Below the pieces are notes generated by a model. It did not search any database. It saw nothing but the letters and a program-made list of their open reading frames with translations, and had not been told where the DNA came from. Shown here piece by piece: positions 17,686 through 26,720 of a DNA stretch of 64,000 bases. The first letter of the stretch is position 1. Every line of letters begins with the position of its first letter. The position numbers and the translations under genes are program-made. Source of the stretch: Psychrobacter sp. UBA3483 (lineage in GTDB: Bacteria; Pseudomonadota; Gammaproteobacteria; Pseudomonadales; Moraxellaceae); assembly GCF_002377905.1 (NCBI RefSeq), contig NZ_DFQS01000059.1, forward strand, positions 14,203 through 78,202, read 5' to 3'.

Positions 17686-18411
17686 ATGAAACAAGCTTTA
17701 TTAATTTTGTCAGTATTGGGAATGGGTATAGCACAGACGAGTGGTGCTGTCGAAACAACCTTTCAACCAAATAATACCTTGAGTCATACCATCACAAATA
17801 TCTCTACTTCTGCGAATTACGGTTCAAGTCGCAATATTTATAGCACCAATAGCGGTGCTTATGTTTCAAGCAATGATGAAATCAGTCAAGCGATTGACAA
17901 TCTTAGTGCGCATGCTAAACAGAAAGAATACCAACTTGCCTCGCTCACCAGTCGTTTATCTTATGAGCAGCGTCAGCAGCAGGCAAAGTCAGTACCAGAT
18001 CGTTATTCTGCACCCGCCATTGCCGCCGCCAATGCGGCACGCGTGGCACTATCTAGCAGTTCTGGTTACTGTGCTCGTTACGTCCGTAAAGCATTACAGT
18101 CAGCAGGTTACGAATTTACGCCTAACCCGTCAGCATATCAATATGCTACCCGTGGCACGCTAGCCCAAGCTGGCTTTGCTAAAATCAGTAATAATATGCC
18201 GCCACAGATTGGTGATGTCGTAGTCTATGATCGCAGCTCAAAGCACCCGCACGGTCATATTCAGATTTTTGATGGCAGTCAATGGGTATCTGACTTCCGT
18301 CAAAGCAGCATTAGCCCATACAGCGGTGCTTATAGCTATACCACTTGGCGCGATTCTCAATATGTGGACGATGCGTCTAATCGCGGTATCTACCTTGCTA
18401 TGGCTGACTAA
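17686..18411 (+). CDS. Exported CHAP-domain amidase/endopeptidase
   Basis: Probable peptidoglycan amidase or endopeptidase of 241 residues. Signal peptide: MKQALLILSVLGMGIAQTSG, cleaved near residue 20-22. A Ser/Asn-rich linker and a short coiled stretch (EISQAIDNLSAHAKQKEYQL) precede a C-terminal CHAP fold. The candidate nucleophile is Cys129 in SSSGYCARYVRKAL, the general base His191 in HPHGHIQIFDGSQWVSDF, and a GDVVVYDR strand lies between them, the order expected for CHAP. The start at 17686 is preferred over the open frame back to 17542 because it begins the signal peptide and has AGGTAG upstream. A strong terminator follows. Envelope remodelling is the inferred role. Confidence 0.82.
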   Translation: MKQALLILSVLGMGIAQTSGAVETTFQPNNTLSHTITNISTSANYGSSRNIYSTNSGAYVSSNDEISQAIDNLSAHAKQKEYQLASLTSRLSYEQRQQQAKSVPDRYSAPAIAAANAARVALSSSSGYCARYVRKALQSAGYEFTPNPSAYQYATRGTLAQAGFAKISNNMPPQIGDVVVYDRSSKHPHGHIQIFDGSQWVSDFRQSSISPYSGAYSYTTWRDSQYVDDASNRGIYLAMAD

Positions 18412-18466
18412 TTAGCAAGCATTAAATAAGTATCACAAATTCTAGAATGAAGCGTTTTCTCCGAAC

Positions 18467-18502
18467 CCAGTAATGCTCTTAATGGCATTACTGGTTTTTT
18501 TT
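18467..18502 (+). terminator. Rho-independent terminator after the CHAP gene
   Basis: CCAGTAATGC (18467-18476) pairs with GCATTACTGG (18485-18494), followed by eight T. Confidence 0.92.
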
Positions 18503-18561
18503 ATGTATGAAATTAAAAAGCTTTAGAGAAAAGAGTAGAGAGCATTAGCGTGTTAAGAGGA

Positions 18562-19386
18562 TTACACCATTGCCGCCTGTTTATCAAAGACGGACCAATA
18601 TTGCATATTATGAAAATCGGGCGCTTGAGCGTGTTTGGGCGCGAAATATAACGCTGTTTTACTGAGCCTTGTACCGAACTGAGTGTCAAAGCTCAAAATC
18701 ACACAAGGATGGATGTATTCAATGCCAATCACATCGTTGGTAGTCTGTCCTTGGGATAATTGGCCTAATGGCAAATAAAAGCTACGCTCGAAATGATAAG
18801 TTTTAGCGCCAGCTGTTAAAGGATTATTAAAAGAGGGGGTTGGGATTGAACCCGCTTGCAGCGCTGCGTTGTCACTGGTATTACTCACTGAGAAGGGAGT
18901 AGCTGTCCAATCAATAGAAGCCCGCGTTTGACCGTTTCCTTGTAAAAGCGGCGTTGGCGGTAATGTCGCAGGTTTGCGATAAGCGGCAAATCGATAAAGC
19001 GCATAACGGCCGTCAGGGCTGGCGTTAATTTCTATATAAGGGTTCGTTTGAATATCATTTTTATTGAGCGAAACGCCGCTGTTTATCAACTTGCCCGCTA
19101 AAAAGCATTCAAGGCAAGTCTGCTCCCATAAATAATCTGCAAAACCCACTTGCCGAGTTTGCCATGTTGGCCAGTCTAATTGGGACGCTAATGATTTAAG
19201 CGGTAGCGTTATGCAGTAATCAAGCTGTAATTGCCATTCTATAGGCTGGGCAATGACAGCTCTATTGGCTAAAGTTGCGACCACTTGTATTTGAATGTTT
19301 TGTAATTGTGCTATGGTGACACCTAGCTGCTCGGCATCAGCGGCTAGCGTATCAGTCGCTAAACATAAATTAAAAATTTGGCTCAT
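18562..19386 (-). CDS. DOMON-like domain protein
   Basis: Protein of 274 residues without signal peptide. It resembles the bacterial DOMON-like group: DYLWEQTCLECFLAGK and PYIEINASPDGRYALYRFAA, then an inserted variable stretch rich in Thr/Pro/Ser (residues ~145-195), and the closing CVILSFDTQFGTRLSKTALYFAP and HAQAPDFHNMQYWSVFD, a C-terminal signature of that group. DOMON folds bind haem or sugar in better studied proteins; the ligand here is unknown. It lies downstream of yhbY on the same strand but is separated by a terminator, so it probably has its own promoter in the 19387-19557 gap. Confidence 0.65.
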   Translation of the reverse strand: MSQIFNLCLATDTLAADAEQLGVTIAQLQNIQIQVVATLANRAVIAQPIEWQLQLDYCITLPLKSLASQLDWPTWQTRQVGFADYLWEQTCLECFLAGKLINSGVSLNKNDIQTNPYIEINASPDGRYALYRFAAYRKPATLPPTPLLQGNGQTRASIDWTATPFSVSNTSDNAALQAGSIPTPSFNNPLTAGAKTYHFERSFYLPLGQLSQGQTTNDVIGIEYIHPCVILSFDTQFGTRLSKTALYFAPKHAQAPDFHNMQYWSVFDKQAAMV

Positions 19387-19468
19387 AGGTCGATAATATC
19401 CAGAGTTTAATATCAGTAGCGCGTTATCATACTTGTACTATTTTATTTAAACTGACTATAAATAACAT

Positions 19469-19499
19469 AAAAGCCGCGAGCAAATGCAGCGCGGCTTTT
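19469..19499 (-). terminator. Rho-independent terminator after yhbY
   Basis: AAAAGCCGCG (19469-19478) pairs with CGCGGCTTTT (19490-19499); read on the minus strand the stem ends in TTTT and TTATTT follows closely. It lies about 60 nt after the yhbY stop. Confidence 0.8.
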
Positions 19500-19557
19500 A
19501 CTAAATAAGAGAGAACATAAATTAGGCTTGATAAGCTAGTCTTAAATAGACAGCTTA

Positions 19558-19866
19558 TTAAGCGTGACGTGCAAGGTTTGATAGCTTTGGGTTGGCGTTT
19601 GGGTTTTGACGCAGTAATAGCGCCATACGACCAATTGAGTGTACCAAAGTCGCATTAGCTGCCGCTGCAAGCTGAGCACCGATGACATCGCGCTCTTCTT
19701 TGCTGCCAGCAGGCAGTTTTACTTTGATAAGTTCGTGATCAGTCAGTGCGCGATCAATTTCTTCAGCGATGCTTGGGGTAATACCTTTATTGCCAATCAT
19801 AACAATCGGTTTTAGGTCATGACCAATGCCCTTTAGGCGTTTAACGGTAGCGTTATCGAGTTGCAT
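19558..19866 (-). CDS. yhbY: CRM-domain RNA-binding protein YhbY
   Basis: YhbY is a small CRM-domain protein associated with the pre-50S ribosomal subunit. The 102 residues carry the CRM pattern: VKRLKGIGHDLKPIVMIGNK followed by GITPSIAEEIDRALTDHELIKVKL with the GNKG loop, and LVHSIGRMALLLRQNP at the end of the domain. Length is typical. It is divergent from rlmE, a gene pair arrangement (yhbY opposite rlmE-ftsH) conserved in many gammaproteobacteria, and both proteins act in 50S biogenesis. Confidence 0.92.
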   Translation of the reverse strand: MQLDNATVKRLKGIGHDLKPIVMIGNKGITPSIAEEIDRALTDHELIKVKLPAGSKEERDVIGAQLAAAANATLVHSIGRMALLLRQNPNANPKLSNLARHA

Positions 19867-20287
19867 ACTATTCCTAGATGTTGGTAAAAATAAAAGCAGG
19901 TGCTATTAAGAGCAGATAATGACCATTATAGATAATCTATGGTCACCTTGCATGAGATCAGCAGGATTTTGCACGATTTTACGTGATGAAAATGTTAAAC
20001 TGAAAGTATAAGCACATTATAAACGCTACAGGTTTATAAAGCAGTGTTTTCAGCAAGAGAATTTCGCGGTTAAAAGCAATAAACTGGACGACAGGTTTTA
20101 TCGTTAAGTGATACAACAATGATATGCTGATAAAAACGTTCTTATAGATGCTCAATTGAGAAGCGAATATTTTAAAAGTAGACCGTTATTAAATGCTCAT
20201 AGGTAACCCCTTTATAAACCGCCAGTCATGCTTTACAAACGATGTATTACCAAGCAGACATATTACCAGACAATAGGAGCCGTCATT
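19867..20287. other. 421-nt divergent intergenic region yhbY/rlmE
   Basis: No gene or RNA was recognised. The region should contain the promoters of both divergent genes. No confident promoter elements can be assigned by eye. Confidence 0.5.
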
Positions 20288-20920
20288 TTGGTCACGCGTA
20301 TTGAAAATAAAAAATTGTCAAAAAGCAGCAGTGCTTGGATGCAAGAGCATATTGACGATCCTTATGTGAAAAAAGCCCAAAAAGATGGCTACCGTGCCCG
20401 CGCTGCTTATAAATTGCTTGAGATTAATGAGAAAACCAATCTGATTAAAAAGGGCATGACGGTCGTGGATTTAGGCAGTGCGCCCGGCAGTTGGTCGCAA
20501 GTCGCTGGCAAATTAGTCGGTGAAAAAGGCGTCTTGATTGCCTCTGACATACTGCCGATGGATACTTTGCCCGATGTGACCTTTATTCAGGGTGATTTTC
20601 GTGAGGCAGAGGTGTTCGAGCGTATCATGGCAGAAGTCGGTAACCGACAGGTCGATGTGGTGCTATCAGATATGGCGCCCAATACTGCTGGCAATAGCGC
20701 CATCGATCAGCCGCGCATGATGTATTTATGCGAGTTGGCGGTCGATTTTGCGCTGGCAACCTTACCCGAAGGTGGCGCGCTTATTATGAAAGTGTTTCAA
20801 GGCGAGGGTACACAAGAATTACGCAAGCAGATGCAGGCGGATTTTAGTAAAATTCGTAGTATAAAACCTGGTGCTTCACGACCACGCTCAAAAGAGATGT
20901 TTTGGATTGCCATTAAGTAG
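20288..20920 (+). CDS. rlmE: 23S rRNA (uridine(2552)-2'-O)-methyltransferase RlmE
   Basis: RlmE (FtsJ) methylates U2552 of 23S rRNA in the assembling 50S subunit. The 210-residue product, close to the 209 of E. coli, has RARAAYKLLEINEK with the catalytic lysine, the SAM-binding DLGSAPGSWSQVAG, VLSDMAPNTAG with the catalytic aspartate, ALIMKVFQGEG with the second lysine, and ASRPRSKEMF with the glutamate. A TTG start at 20288 is proposed: AGGAG at 20275-20279 is ideally spaced and the protein then begins at the expected place, while an ATG at 20228 would add 20 atypical residues. ftsH and folP follow, as in E. coli. Confidence 0.95.
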   Translation: MVTRIENKKLSKSSSAWMQEHIDDPYVKKAQKDGYRARAAYKLLEINEKTNLIKKGMTVVDLGSAPGSWSQVAGKLVGEKGVLIASDILPMDTLPDVTFIQGDFREAEVFERIMAEVGNRQVDVVLSDMAPNTAGNSAIDQPRMMYLCELAVDFALATLPEGGALIMKVFQGEGTQELRKQMQADFSKIRSIKPGASRPRSKEMFWIAIK

Positions 20921-21370
20921 TAGGTCGTTTAACTATTTAATAAAAAGGTTTTAACGTCAATCAGTTGGGCGAATCATCCGTCCTATAAAGGGTGATAAAA
21001 AGTCACAATAAAGGCTATGGTTAATAAGCGTAAAAACGCTACAATCAGTTAACTGAATAAATGTGATTGCTGCTTGAATTATACAGGTTAGCACCACATA
21101 TCATGATATATTAACTTTGTTTTAAATCTATATTTTTACATCTATGTATCAAGCCTATGTTTTAAGCAAAGTCGTCTGAGAGTAAACGCTTTAACAGCTC
21201 AGTTATTTATGTTGGTCTGCCTATTTATCATTTTGCTTGGGGTTTTGAAGTCATTAAATCCAAGTAAATATAATAATTTGCGACTAGCCATTGAATAGTG
21301 AGTGATACGTTTATATATAGACGTCACGTGTTTAGTAAACACACCAATAAGTAAGGGATGGGAATAACTA
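20921..21370. other. 450-nt gene-free region between rlmE and ftsH
   Basis: No convincing gene. A 12-bp perfect palindrome ATATCATGATAT lies at 21098-21109. The region probably carries an ftsH promoter; elements could not be assigned with confidence. Confidence 0.5.
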
Positions 21371-23266
21371 GTGAGCGACATGGTAAAAAATACCTTATTG
21401 TGGCTGGTGGTGATCGGTGTTTTAGTGCTGGTGTTTAGCGGCTTTGACAAATCATCTGAGCCGGATAGCCTTAACTACTCGGAGTTTGTGACCGCTGTGT
21501 CAGAAAATCAAGTAGCCAGTGTTGAAATCGATGGCGAGCAAATCACCGGCGAGAAGAAAAATGGTTCATCATTTGAGACCATTCGTCCAGCTGTGACTGA
21601 TGATCAGCTAATGCCACTATTACGCGAAAACCAAGTTGAAGTGCAAGGCACCGCGCCTAAGCGTCAAAGTGTTTTGATGCAACTGCTAATAGCCAGTTTC
21701 CCAATTTTATTGATTATTGGTCTGTTTTTATTCTTTATGCGTAATATGCAGGGCGGTGCTGGCGGTAAAGGTGGCGGGCCAATGAGCTTTGGCAAATCGA
21801 AAGCTAAAATGCTGACCGAAGACCAAATCAAGGTGAACTTTGATGACGTTGCTGGCTGTGAAGAAGCCAAAGAAGAAGTCGTCGAAGTCGTTGAGTTTTT
21901 ACGTGATCCTGATAAATTTACCAAGCTTGGTGCGACGATTCCACGTGGCATCTTAATGGTAGGTCCTCCAGGTACAGGTAAGACGCTATTAGCAAGAGCG
22001 ATTGCTGGTGAAGCTAAAGTACCTTTCTTCTCGATTTCAGGTTCTGACTTTGTTGAGATGTTTGTCGGTGTTGGTGCGTCACGCGTGCGTGATATGTTTG
22101 AGCAAGCAAAGAAAAGCGCCCCATGTATCATCTTTATTGATGAGATTGACGCGGTTGGTCGTCATCGTGGCTCTGGTATGGGCGGCGGTAATGATGAGCG
22201 TGAGCAAACATTGAACCAATTATTGGTTGAAATGGATGGTTTTGAAGGTAACGAAGGCGTGATCGTCATTGCGGCGACTAACCGTGCGGACGTCCTTGAT
22301 AAAGCATTATTGCGCCCAGGTCGTTTTGACCGTCAAGTACAAGTAGGTCTGCCAGATATCAAAGGTCGCGAGCAAATCCTAAAAGTGCATCTACGTAAAT
22401 TACCAAATACCATTGGTGTTGATGCGCGCTCATTGGCGCGTGGTACCCCTGGGTTTAGTGGTGCGCAGCTTGCTAACCTTGTTAACGAAGCGGCCTTATT
22501 CGCCGCGCGCCGCAACAAGCGCAGCGTTGATATGAACGACTTTGAAGATGCAAAAGACAAGTTATATATGGGCCCTGAGCGTAAATCTATGGTTATCCGT
22601 GAAGAAGAACGCCGTGCCACCGCTTATCATGAAGCGGGTCATGCGTTGGTCGCGGAATTGTTACCAGGTACCGACCCTGTACATAAAGTGACGATTATGC
22701 CGCGTGGTTTTGCACTTGGTGTGACTTGGCAGCTACCTGAGCATGATCAGACCAGCATGTATAAATCAAAAATGCTTAACGATATTGCGATATTGTTTGG
22801 TGGCCGTATCGCTGAAGAAGTGTTTATCAATCAAATGTCAACGGGTGCCTCAAACGACTTTGAACGTGCAACCAAAATGGCCCGCGCGATGGTGACCAAA
22901 TATGGTATGTCAGATGCGCTAGGTATTATGGTTTATGAAGACGATGATAGCTCACAAGGTTACTTTGGTGGTGGCGGTCGGACGATCTCGGAAGCCACGC
23001 AGCAAAAAGTTGATGAAGAAGTACGCCGTATGCTGGAAGAGCAATATGATATCGCCCGCGAATTGATTGAAGGCAATCAAGACAAAATGCATGCGATGGT
23101 AGATGCGCTGATGAAATGGGAAACCATTGACCGCGATCAGCTGCAGGATATTTTGGCAGGTGAAGAGCCTCGTCCGCCAAGAGTCTATCAGCATAATGAA
23201 GTAAACTTATCGAAAAATGATATTAAACCGACAAATTCGACACCGCCGCCATTACCAGCGATGTAG
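21371..23266 (+). CDS. ftsH: ATP-dependent zinc metalloprotease FtsH
   Basis: FtsH is the hexameric inner-membrane AAA+ protease that degrades damaged membrane proteins and regulators such as LpxC. The 631-residue protein has a membrane segment at about residues 6-22, a short periplasmic domain, a second segment at about 98-118, Walker A GPPGTGKT near residue 199, Walker B CIIFIDEIDAVG, the second region of homology ending RPGRFDRQV, and the zinc motif HEAGH near residue 420. The GTG at 21371 has AAGGGATGGGA upstream; an ATG three codons on is an alternative. Its potential target lpxC is 5 kb upstream. Confidence 0.98.
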   Translation: MSDMVKNTLLWLVVIGVLVLVFSGFDKSSEPDSLNYSEFVTAVSENQVASVEIDGEQITGEKKNGSSFETIRPAVTDDQLMPLLRENQVEVQGTAPKRQSVLMQLLIASFPILLIIGLFLFFMRNMQGGAGGKGGGPMSFGKSKAKMLTEDQIKVNFDDVAGCEEAKEEVVEVVEFLRDPDKFTKLGATIPRGILMVGPPGTGKTLLARAIAGEAKVPFFSISGSDFVEMFVGVGASRVRDMFEQAKKSAPCIIFIDEIDAVGRHRGSGMGGGNDEREQTLNQLLVEMDGFEGNEGVIVIAATNRADVLDKALLRPGRFDRQVQVGLPDIKGREQILKVHLRKLPNTIGVDARSLARGTPGFSGAQLANLVNEAALFAARRNKRSVDMNDFEDAKDKLYMGPERKSMVIREEERRATAYHEAGHALVAELLPGTDPVHKVTIMPRGFALGVTWQLPEHDQTSMYKSKMLNDIAILFGGRIAEEVFINQMSTGASNDFERATKMARAMVTKYGMSDALGIMVYEDDDSSQGYFGGGGRTISEATQQKVDEEVRRMLEEQYDIARELIEGNQDKMHAMVDALMKWETIDRDQLQDILAGEEPRPPRVYQHNEVNLSKNDIKPTNSTPPPLPAM

Positions 23267-23297
23267 TTTCCGGTTTATCGCGATATTATTAGTAGTT

Positions 23298-23328
23298 AAA
23301 AAAGCCCTTTTCGATAAAGGGCTTTTTT
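23298..23328 (+). terminator. Rho-independent terminator after ftsH
   Basis: AAAAAAGCCCTTT (23298-23310) pairs with AAAGGGCTTTTTT (23316-23328) around a 5-nt loop. It separates ftsH from folP. Confidence 0.93.
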
Positions 23329-23454
23329 ATGTGCGTGCTTTGATGAAGGCTTTAGGAGAGAGTTAGATTTGCTGCTATCATAGGCATTTATCCTTTGAGT
23401 AACACCAATAGTATTCAAACAATTTTTCAAAATAAAATTTATAATGGATAAGTT

Positions 23455-24351
23455 ATGTCATTATTCCAGCCTTTACCTAATTATAAAGTGACGAGCCGCG
23501 ATAAAACTTTGAACTTATCGCAGCCACATATTATGGGGATTTTAAACGTTACACCCGATTCCTTCTCTGATGGCGGACGGTTTAATGCGCTTGATAGTGC
23601 ACTTAACCACGCTAAAGAAATGATAAGCGCGGGTGCAACTATTATCGATATCGGCGGCGAGTCTACCCGTCCGAATGCTGCTATTGTCGCAACTAATGAA
23701 GAATTGCAGCGAGTTATACCGGTTGTCAAAGCAATCAGGCAGCAACTTGGTGATGGAGTTTGGTTGTCTATAGACACCAGTAATCCTACCGTTATGCAGG
23801 CAGCTTTTGAGGCGGGCGCTGATATTTGGAATGATGTGCGAGCGCTGAAGCGTGAAGGTGCAGCAGAGATAGCAGCTAAGCTTGATATCCCTATCATGCT
23901 AATGCATATGCGCGGTGAACCGGCGACGATGAATAGTCTTGCTCAGTACGATGATGTGATTAAAGAGGTCAGTGCTGAGCTAGTAGCGCGTATCGCTGAG
24001 GTGACAAGCCTAGGCGTTAAGCGCGAAAAAATCATTATCGATCCAGGTTTTGGCTTTGCAAAAAACTATGAGCATCACTGCGCGTTATTAAGTGAGCTTG
24101 AGCGCTTACAAGATCTTGGATTACCGATGATGTTTGGCATTTCACGCAAGCGTTTTTTAGCCGAAGTGTTGAGCAGAAGCGGAGTAGAAGCGCTTGCTAA
24201 TACTCAAGCGCTAGAGCGCGATGCGGTAGGAACAGCGGCCGGGCTCTTTGCGCTACAGCAGGGCGCTAGTATTATTCGCACCCACAATGTCGCTATGATG
24301 CAGCAAGCGGTGGCATTATGGCAGCAATTATCAACTTATCATCAAGGCTGA
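23455..24351 (+). CDS. folP: Dihydropteroate synthase
   Basis: FolP condenses p-aminobenzoate with dihydropterin pyrophosphate in folate synthesis and is the sulfonamide target. The 298-residue protein carries the two pterin-binding signatures: IMGILNVTPDSFSDGGRF near residue 27 and GATIIDIGGESTRPNA near residue 60. Further family segments are DIWNDVRALKREGA, LMHMRGEPATMNS, IIIDPGFGFAK and MFGISRKRFLAEVLSR. Length is usual. It follows ftsH as in E. coli but a terminator intervenes, so it likely has its own promoter. Confidence 0.97.
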   Translation: MSLFQPLPNYKVTSRDKTLNLSQPHIMGILNVTPDSFSDGGRFNALDSALNHAKEMISAGATIIDIGGESTRPNAAIVATNEELQRVIPVVKAIRQQLGDGVWLSIDTSNPTVMQAAFEAGADIWNDVRALKREGAAEIAAKLDIPIMLMHMRGEPATMNSLAQYDDVIKEVSAELVARIAEVTSLGVKREKIIIDPGFGFAKNYEHHCALLSELERLQDLGLPMMFGISRKRFLAEVLSRSGVEALANTQALERDAVGTAAGLFALQQGASIIRTHNVAMMQQAVALWQQLSTYHQG

Positions 24352-24363
24352 TAGGTTAATAGC

Positions 24364-24440
24364 TTATTATAAACTGGCTGGCTGTAAACTGCCTTTTATA
24401 AACGCTATCTTTATAAACGGTGCCTTTATAAGCACGGCTG
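24364..24440. repeat. Five-copy degenerate 15-nt array upstream of sdhE
   Basis: A core (T)TATAAAC or variant recurs with AAAC/AAGC at 24371, 24386, 24400, 24415 and 24430, i.e. steps of 15, 14, 15 and 15. The last three units read TTTATAAACGCTATC (24395), TTTATAAACGGTGCC (24410) and TTTATAAGCACGGCT (24425). Confidence 0.75.
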
Positions 24441-24517
24441 GACCCTATTATTTATTAACCTTACTTTTTATTTAACGACTATTCAGTTAAATACCATTAA
24501 ACCTATGGGATATTTTT

Positions 24518-24811
24518 ATGACGATTAGCAATCAATCAGAGCCAAACAAGCAACCAGAACCCACCCTTGAGCAACGCCGTATTATTTATCAAGCACGCCG
24601 CGGATTAAAAGAATTGGACTTTTATATTGACCCCTATATTAAAGAGTTATATTTAACCGCTGACCCGAGTGAACAGGCGACTTTCGCAGAAATGCTGACT
24701 CATGAAGACCCAGATTTATTGGATTATTTTACCAACCAAAGCCGTCCAGAAAATGCAGCAATATGGGATTTGGTTAATAAAATTAAAACATGGCGTCATA
24801 GTAAAAGTTAA
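24518..24811 (+). CDS. sdhE: FAD assembly factor SdhE
   Basis: SdhE helps insert covalent FAD into succinate dehydrogenase/fumarate reductase flavoproteins. The 97-residue protein contains the family signature ARRGLKELDFYIDPYI (the RGxxE motif used in flavinylation) near residue 30, then FAEMLTHEDPDLLDYFTNQS with the conserved E-D-x-D/L-x-x-W/Y pattern. The first ~20 residues are a polar tail. The next gene looks like YgfX, the usual neighbour of sdhE (formerly ygfY). Confidence 0.88.
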   Translation: MTISNQSEPNKQPEPTLEQRRIIYQARRGLKELDFYIDPYIKELYLTADPSEQATFAEMLTHEDPDLLDYFTNQSRPENAAIWDLVNKIKTWRHSKS

Positions 24812-24894
24812 ACGTAACCATTGAAGTGTTTTTACCGTACCAGCCTTTGATATATAAGCTTTGAATACATAAAGTCCTGTTTGGATACCCAGTT

Positions 24895-25353
24895 ATGACA
24901 TTGCTAACTTCCTTACGTATCGACGCGCCGATCCAGCCTGTAAGCCGTATACGTTTGATGTTTCATCTGGTGTTAGCAACTGCGCTGCTGACTTGGGCAG
25001 CACTTGCGTCATTGGCGTTGTGGCAGTATGTAACTGTATTGATTGTAAGTGCCACTGCGCTAAGCTATTTAGCGCTATCGCGACCGATTTTGCTGCATTT
25101 AAGCCAGCCGCCCTCAAATAAGAGCATTTATCAACATTGGCAACTTCTGATGCGGAGCAGTCGCGGCGATAGCCTTTCGCAGGCTGAGCTTGTAGCGGTC
25201 AGTAGCTATTCTTGGGTGATATGCTTTAAGTTTATCATCAAAGAACCTTATCAGCGCCCTGTATCAGTCGCGATATTTCGGGATCAAGTCAGCGCCGAGC
25301 AATGGCGCAAATTGTCCATTTTAGCCAATAGTGTTTCTGCCAAAACGGCGTAA
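24895..25353 (+). CDS. YgfX-like small membrane protein
   Basis: Protein of 152 residues with two closely spaced membrane segments, at about residues 23-42 and 45-62 (FHLVLATALLTWAALASLAL, YVTVLIVSATALSYLALS), followed by a cytoplasmic part that ends in a VAIFRDQVSAEQWRKLSILA segment. This two-helix hairpin plus a C-terminal Arg/Leu 'drD..s...wRrL' pattern is characteristic of YgfX (CptA), and the location directly after sdhE is the classic one. YgfX has been described in E. coli as an inner-membrane partner of SdhE. Call rests on layout and context more than on strong residue identity. Confidence 0.68.
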   Translation: MTLLTSLRIDAPIQPVSRIRLMFHLVLATALLTWAALASLALWQYVTVLIVSATALSYLALSRPILLHLSQPPSNKSIYQHWQLLMRSSRGDSLSQAELVAVSSYSWVICFKFIIKEPYQRPVSVAIFRDQVSAEQWRKLSILANSVSAKTA

Positions 25354-25649
25354 ATAAAGGCCACGTTATTTAAAAACTAAGTGAAAGCCGCGTCATTTAT
25401 ATTGTGCACTCCCTTATGTTTTTTCTCCCACTGCTTATTTCTTCCTTTTCATCAATAACTTGAAGCTACATGCCATAACAAAACGTCTATCTAGGCTTAT
25501 TAATGGATTTGCTATAGTAGTCATAAGCGTTAAAATCTTATTTGTCTTATTATTTAAAGATTTGCCATATCGGTGGTGAAGAGCTTTTTAGATGAGTAAA
25601 GAAAATTAGATATTTGACGATAAATTATTCATAATAAAAGGAAGATATC

Positions 25650-26393
25650 ATGAGCTTATTAGGGAATTTAGTCAGTCAAGTCGCGCGCAGTGCCATGGAT
25701 CCAGAGGACAGACAACGCAATCCGGTCAACCAACGTATCAATCCACGCCGTACCGGTGGTTTAGGCGATATATTAGGTAGTGTATTAGGTGGCGGCACAC
25801 AGACAAGTGGCTACAATCCACAGCAGTATGAGCGCCGCAGTGATAATGGTTTTGGTTTAGATGACATCATCGGCGGGCTTACGGGCGCAAACCAGCGTGG
25901 CGATATGAGCTCAGGCGCGGGTGGACTTGGCGATATTTTAGGCAGCGTCTTAGGTGGTCAGATGGGGGGCGGCCAGATGAGCGGCAGTCAAACCTCGCGC
26001 GCAGGATTTGGTGGTAAAGGCATGCTGATTGCAGCATTGATGCCGATGGTACTCAGTTGGATCAAACGCAATGGTGGTTTAAGTGGCGCTTTATCAAAAA
26101 TCACTGGCATGGGCTATGAGAATCAAGCGCGTTCTTGGATGAGTAACCAAGAAGTCAATGATAACCTTGATCCTAATGAGATTACCCGTTTATTTGATGA
26201 AAGTGAGATTCAGCAGGTAGCGGCGCATACCGGCGCAAATGAGATGGAAGTCCGCCAAGGTCTAGCTGAGCTACTGCCTGAGGTTATGAACCAATTAACG
26301 CCGAATGGCAATTTGGAAAATGAACCTGAAGCCAACGAAGAGATTGACCAAATTATCAATCAGTTATCAAATCGTTTAGGCACATTAAAGTAA
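25650..26393 (+). CDS. YidB-like DUF937 protein
   Basis: Protein of 247 residues, no signal peptide. The C-terminal ~120 residues match YidB/DUF937: LIAALMPMVLSWIKRNGGLS, SKITGMGYENQARSWMSNQE and IQQVAAHTGANEMEVRQGLAELLPEVMNQLTPNG. The N-terminal half is Gly/Gln-rich and repeats GGLGDILGSVLGG twice (near residues 36-48 and 91-103), with a related DDIIGGLTG between them. The function of the family is unknown. AAAGGAAG precedes the ATG and a terminator follows, so it is a single-gene unit. Confidence 0.8.
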   Translation: MSLLGNLVSQVARSAMDPEDRQRNPVNQRINPRRTGGLGDILGSVLGGGTQTSGYNPQQYERRSDNGFGLDDIIGGLTGANQRGDMSSGAGGLGDILGSVLGGQMGGGQMSGSQTSRAGFGGKGMLIAALMPMVLSWIKRNGGLSGALSKITGMGYENQARSWMSNQEVNDNLDPNEITRLFDESEIQQVAAHTGANEMEVRQGLAELLPEVMNQLTPNGNLENEPEANEEIDQIINQLSNRLGTLK

Positions 26394-26433
26394 AATAATT
26401 GTGCTTTATAAATCTTCCTTTCCATCATTAAAC

Positions 26434-26463
26434 AAAGAGTGCATATACATGCGCTCTTTTTTT
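26434..26463 (+). terminator. Rho-independent terminator after the YidB-like gene
   Basis: AAAGAGTGCAT (26434-26444) pairs with ATGCGCTCTTT (26449-26459), with one G-T wobble and a 4-nt loop, followed by further T. Confidence 0.87.
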
Positions 26464-26720
26464 GTTTTAGCTTAGCAAAAATACTTACATTCTAACGCGA
26501 TAAAGGCGCAGAATTTTCTATGTGAGTCGAGTGCTAAAAAGATAGATATGTTAAGAACCGTGACTAAGGACACCAAGACGATTTAAATATTTTATGATAA
26601 AGGTATAATTTATTTAGGGCTACTTCATAGCTTTAATGTTGTAAGCCAGTTGCTTTAAAAAGTCTCATATAAAAAATGCCAGCGATATAAAGGTATAAGC
26701 ATTTTATAAGGATATGACCC
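26464..26720 (+). other. Leader/promoter region of the anion symporter gene
   Basis: Remainder of the 327-nt gap after the YidB-like gene. No gene or repeat seen. AAGGA at about 26708 is the ribosome-binding site for the symporter. Confidence 0.4.

Noticed and set aside
21199..21450. 83-codon minus-strand open frame overlapping the ftsH start
   Set aside because: No ribosome-binding site and overlaps ftsH; low-complexity Thr/Ser/Lys translation.
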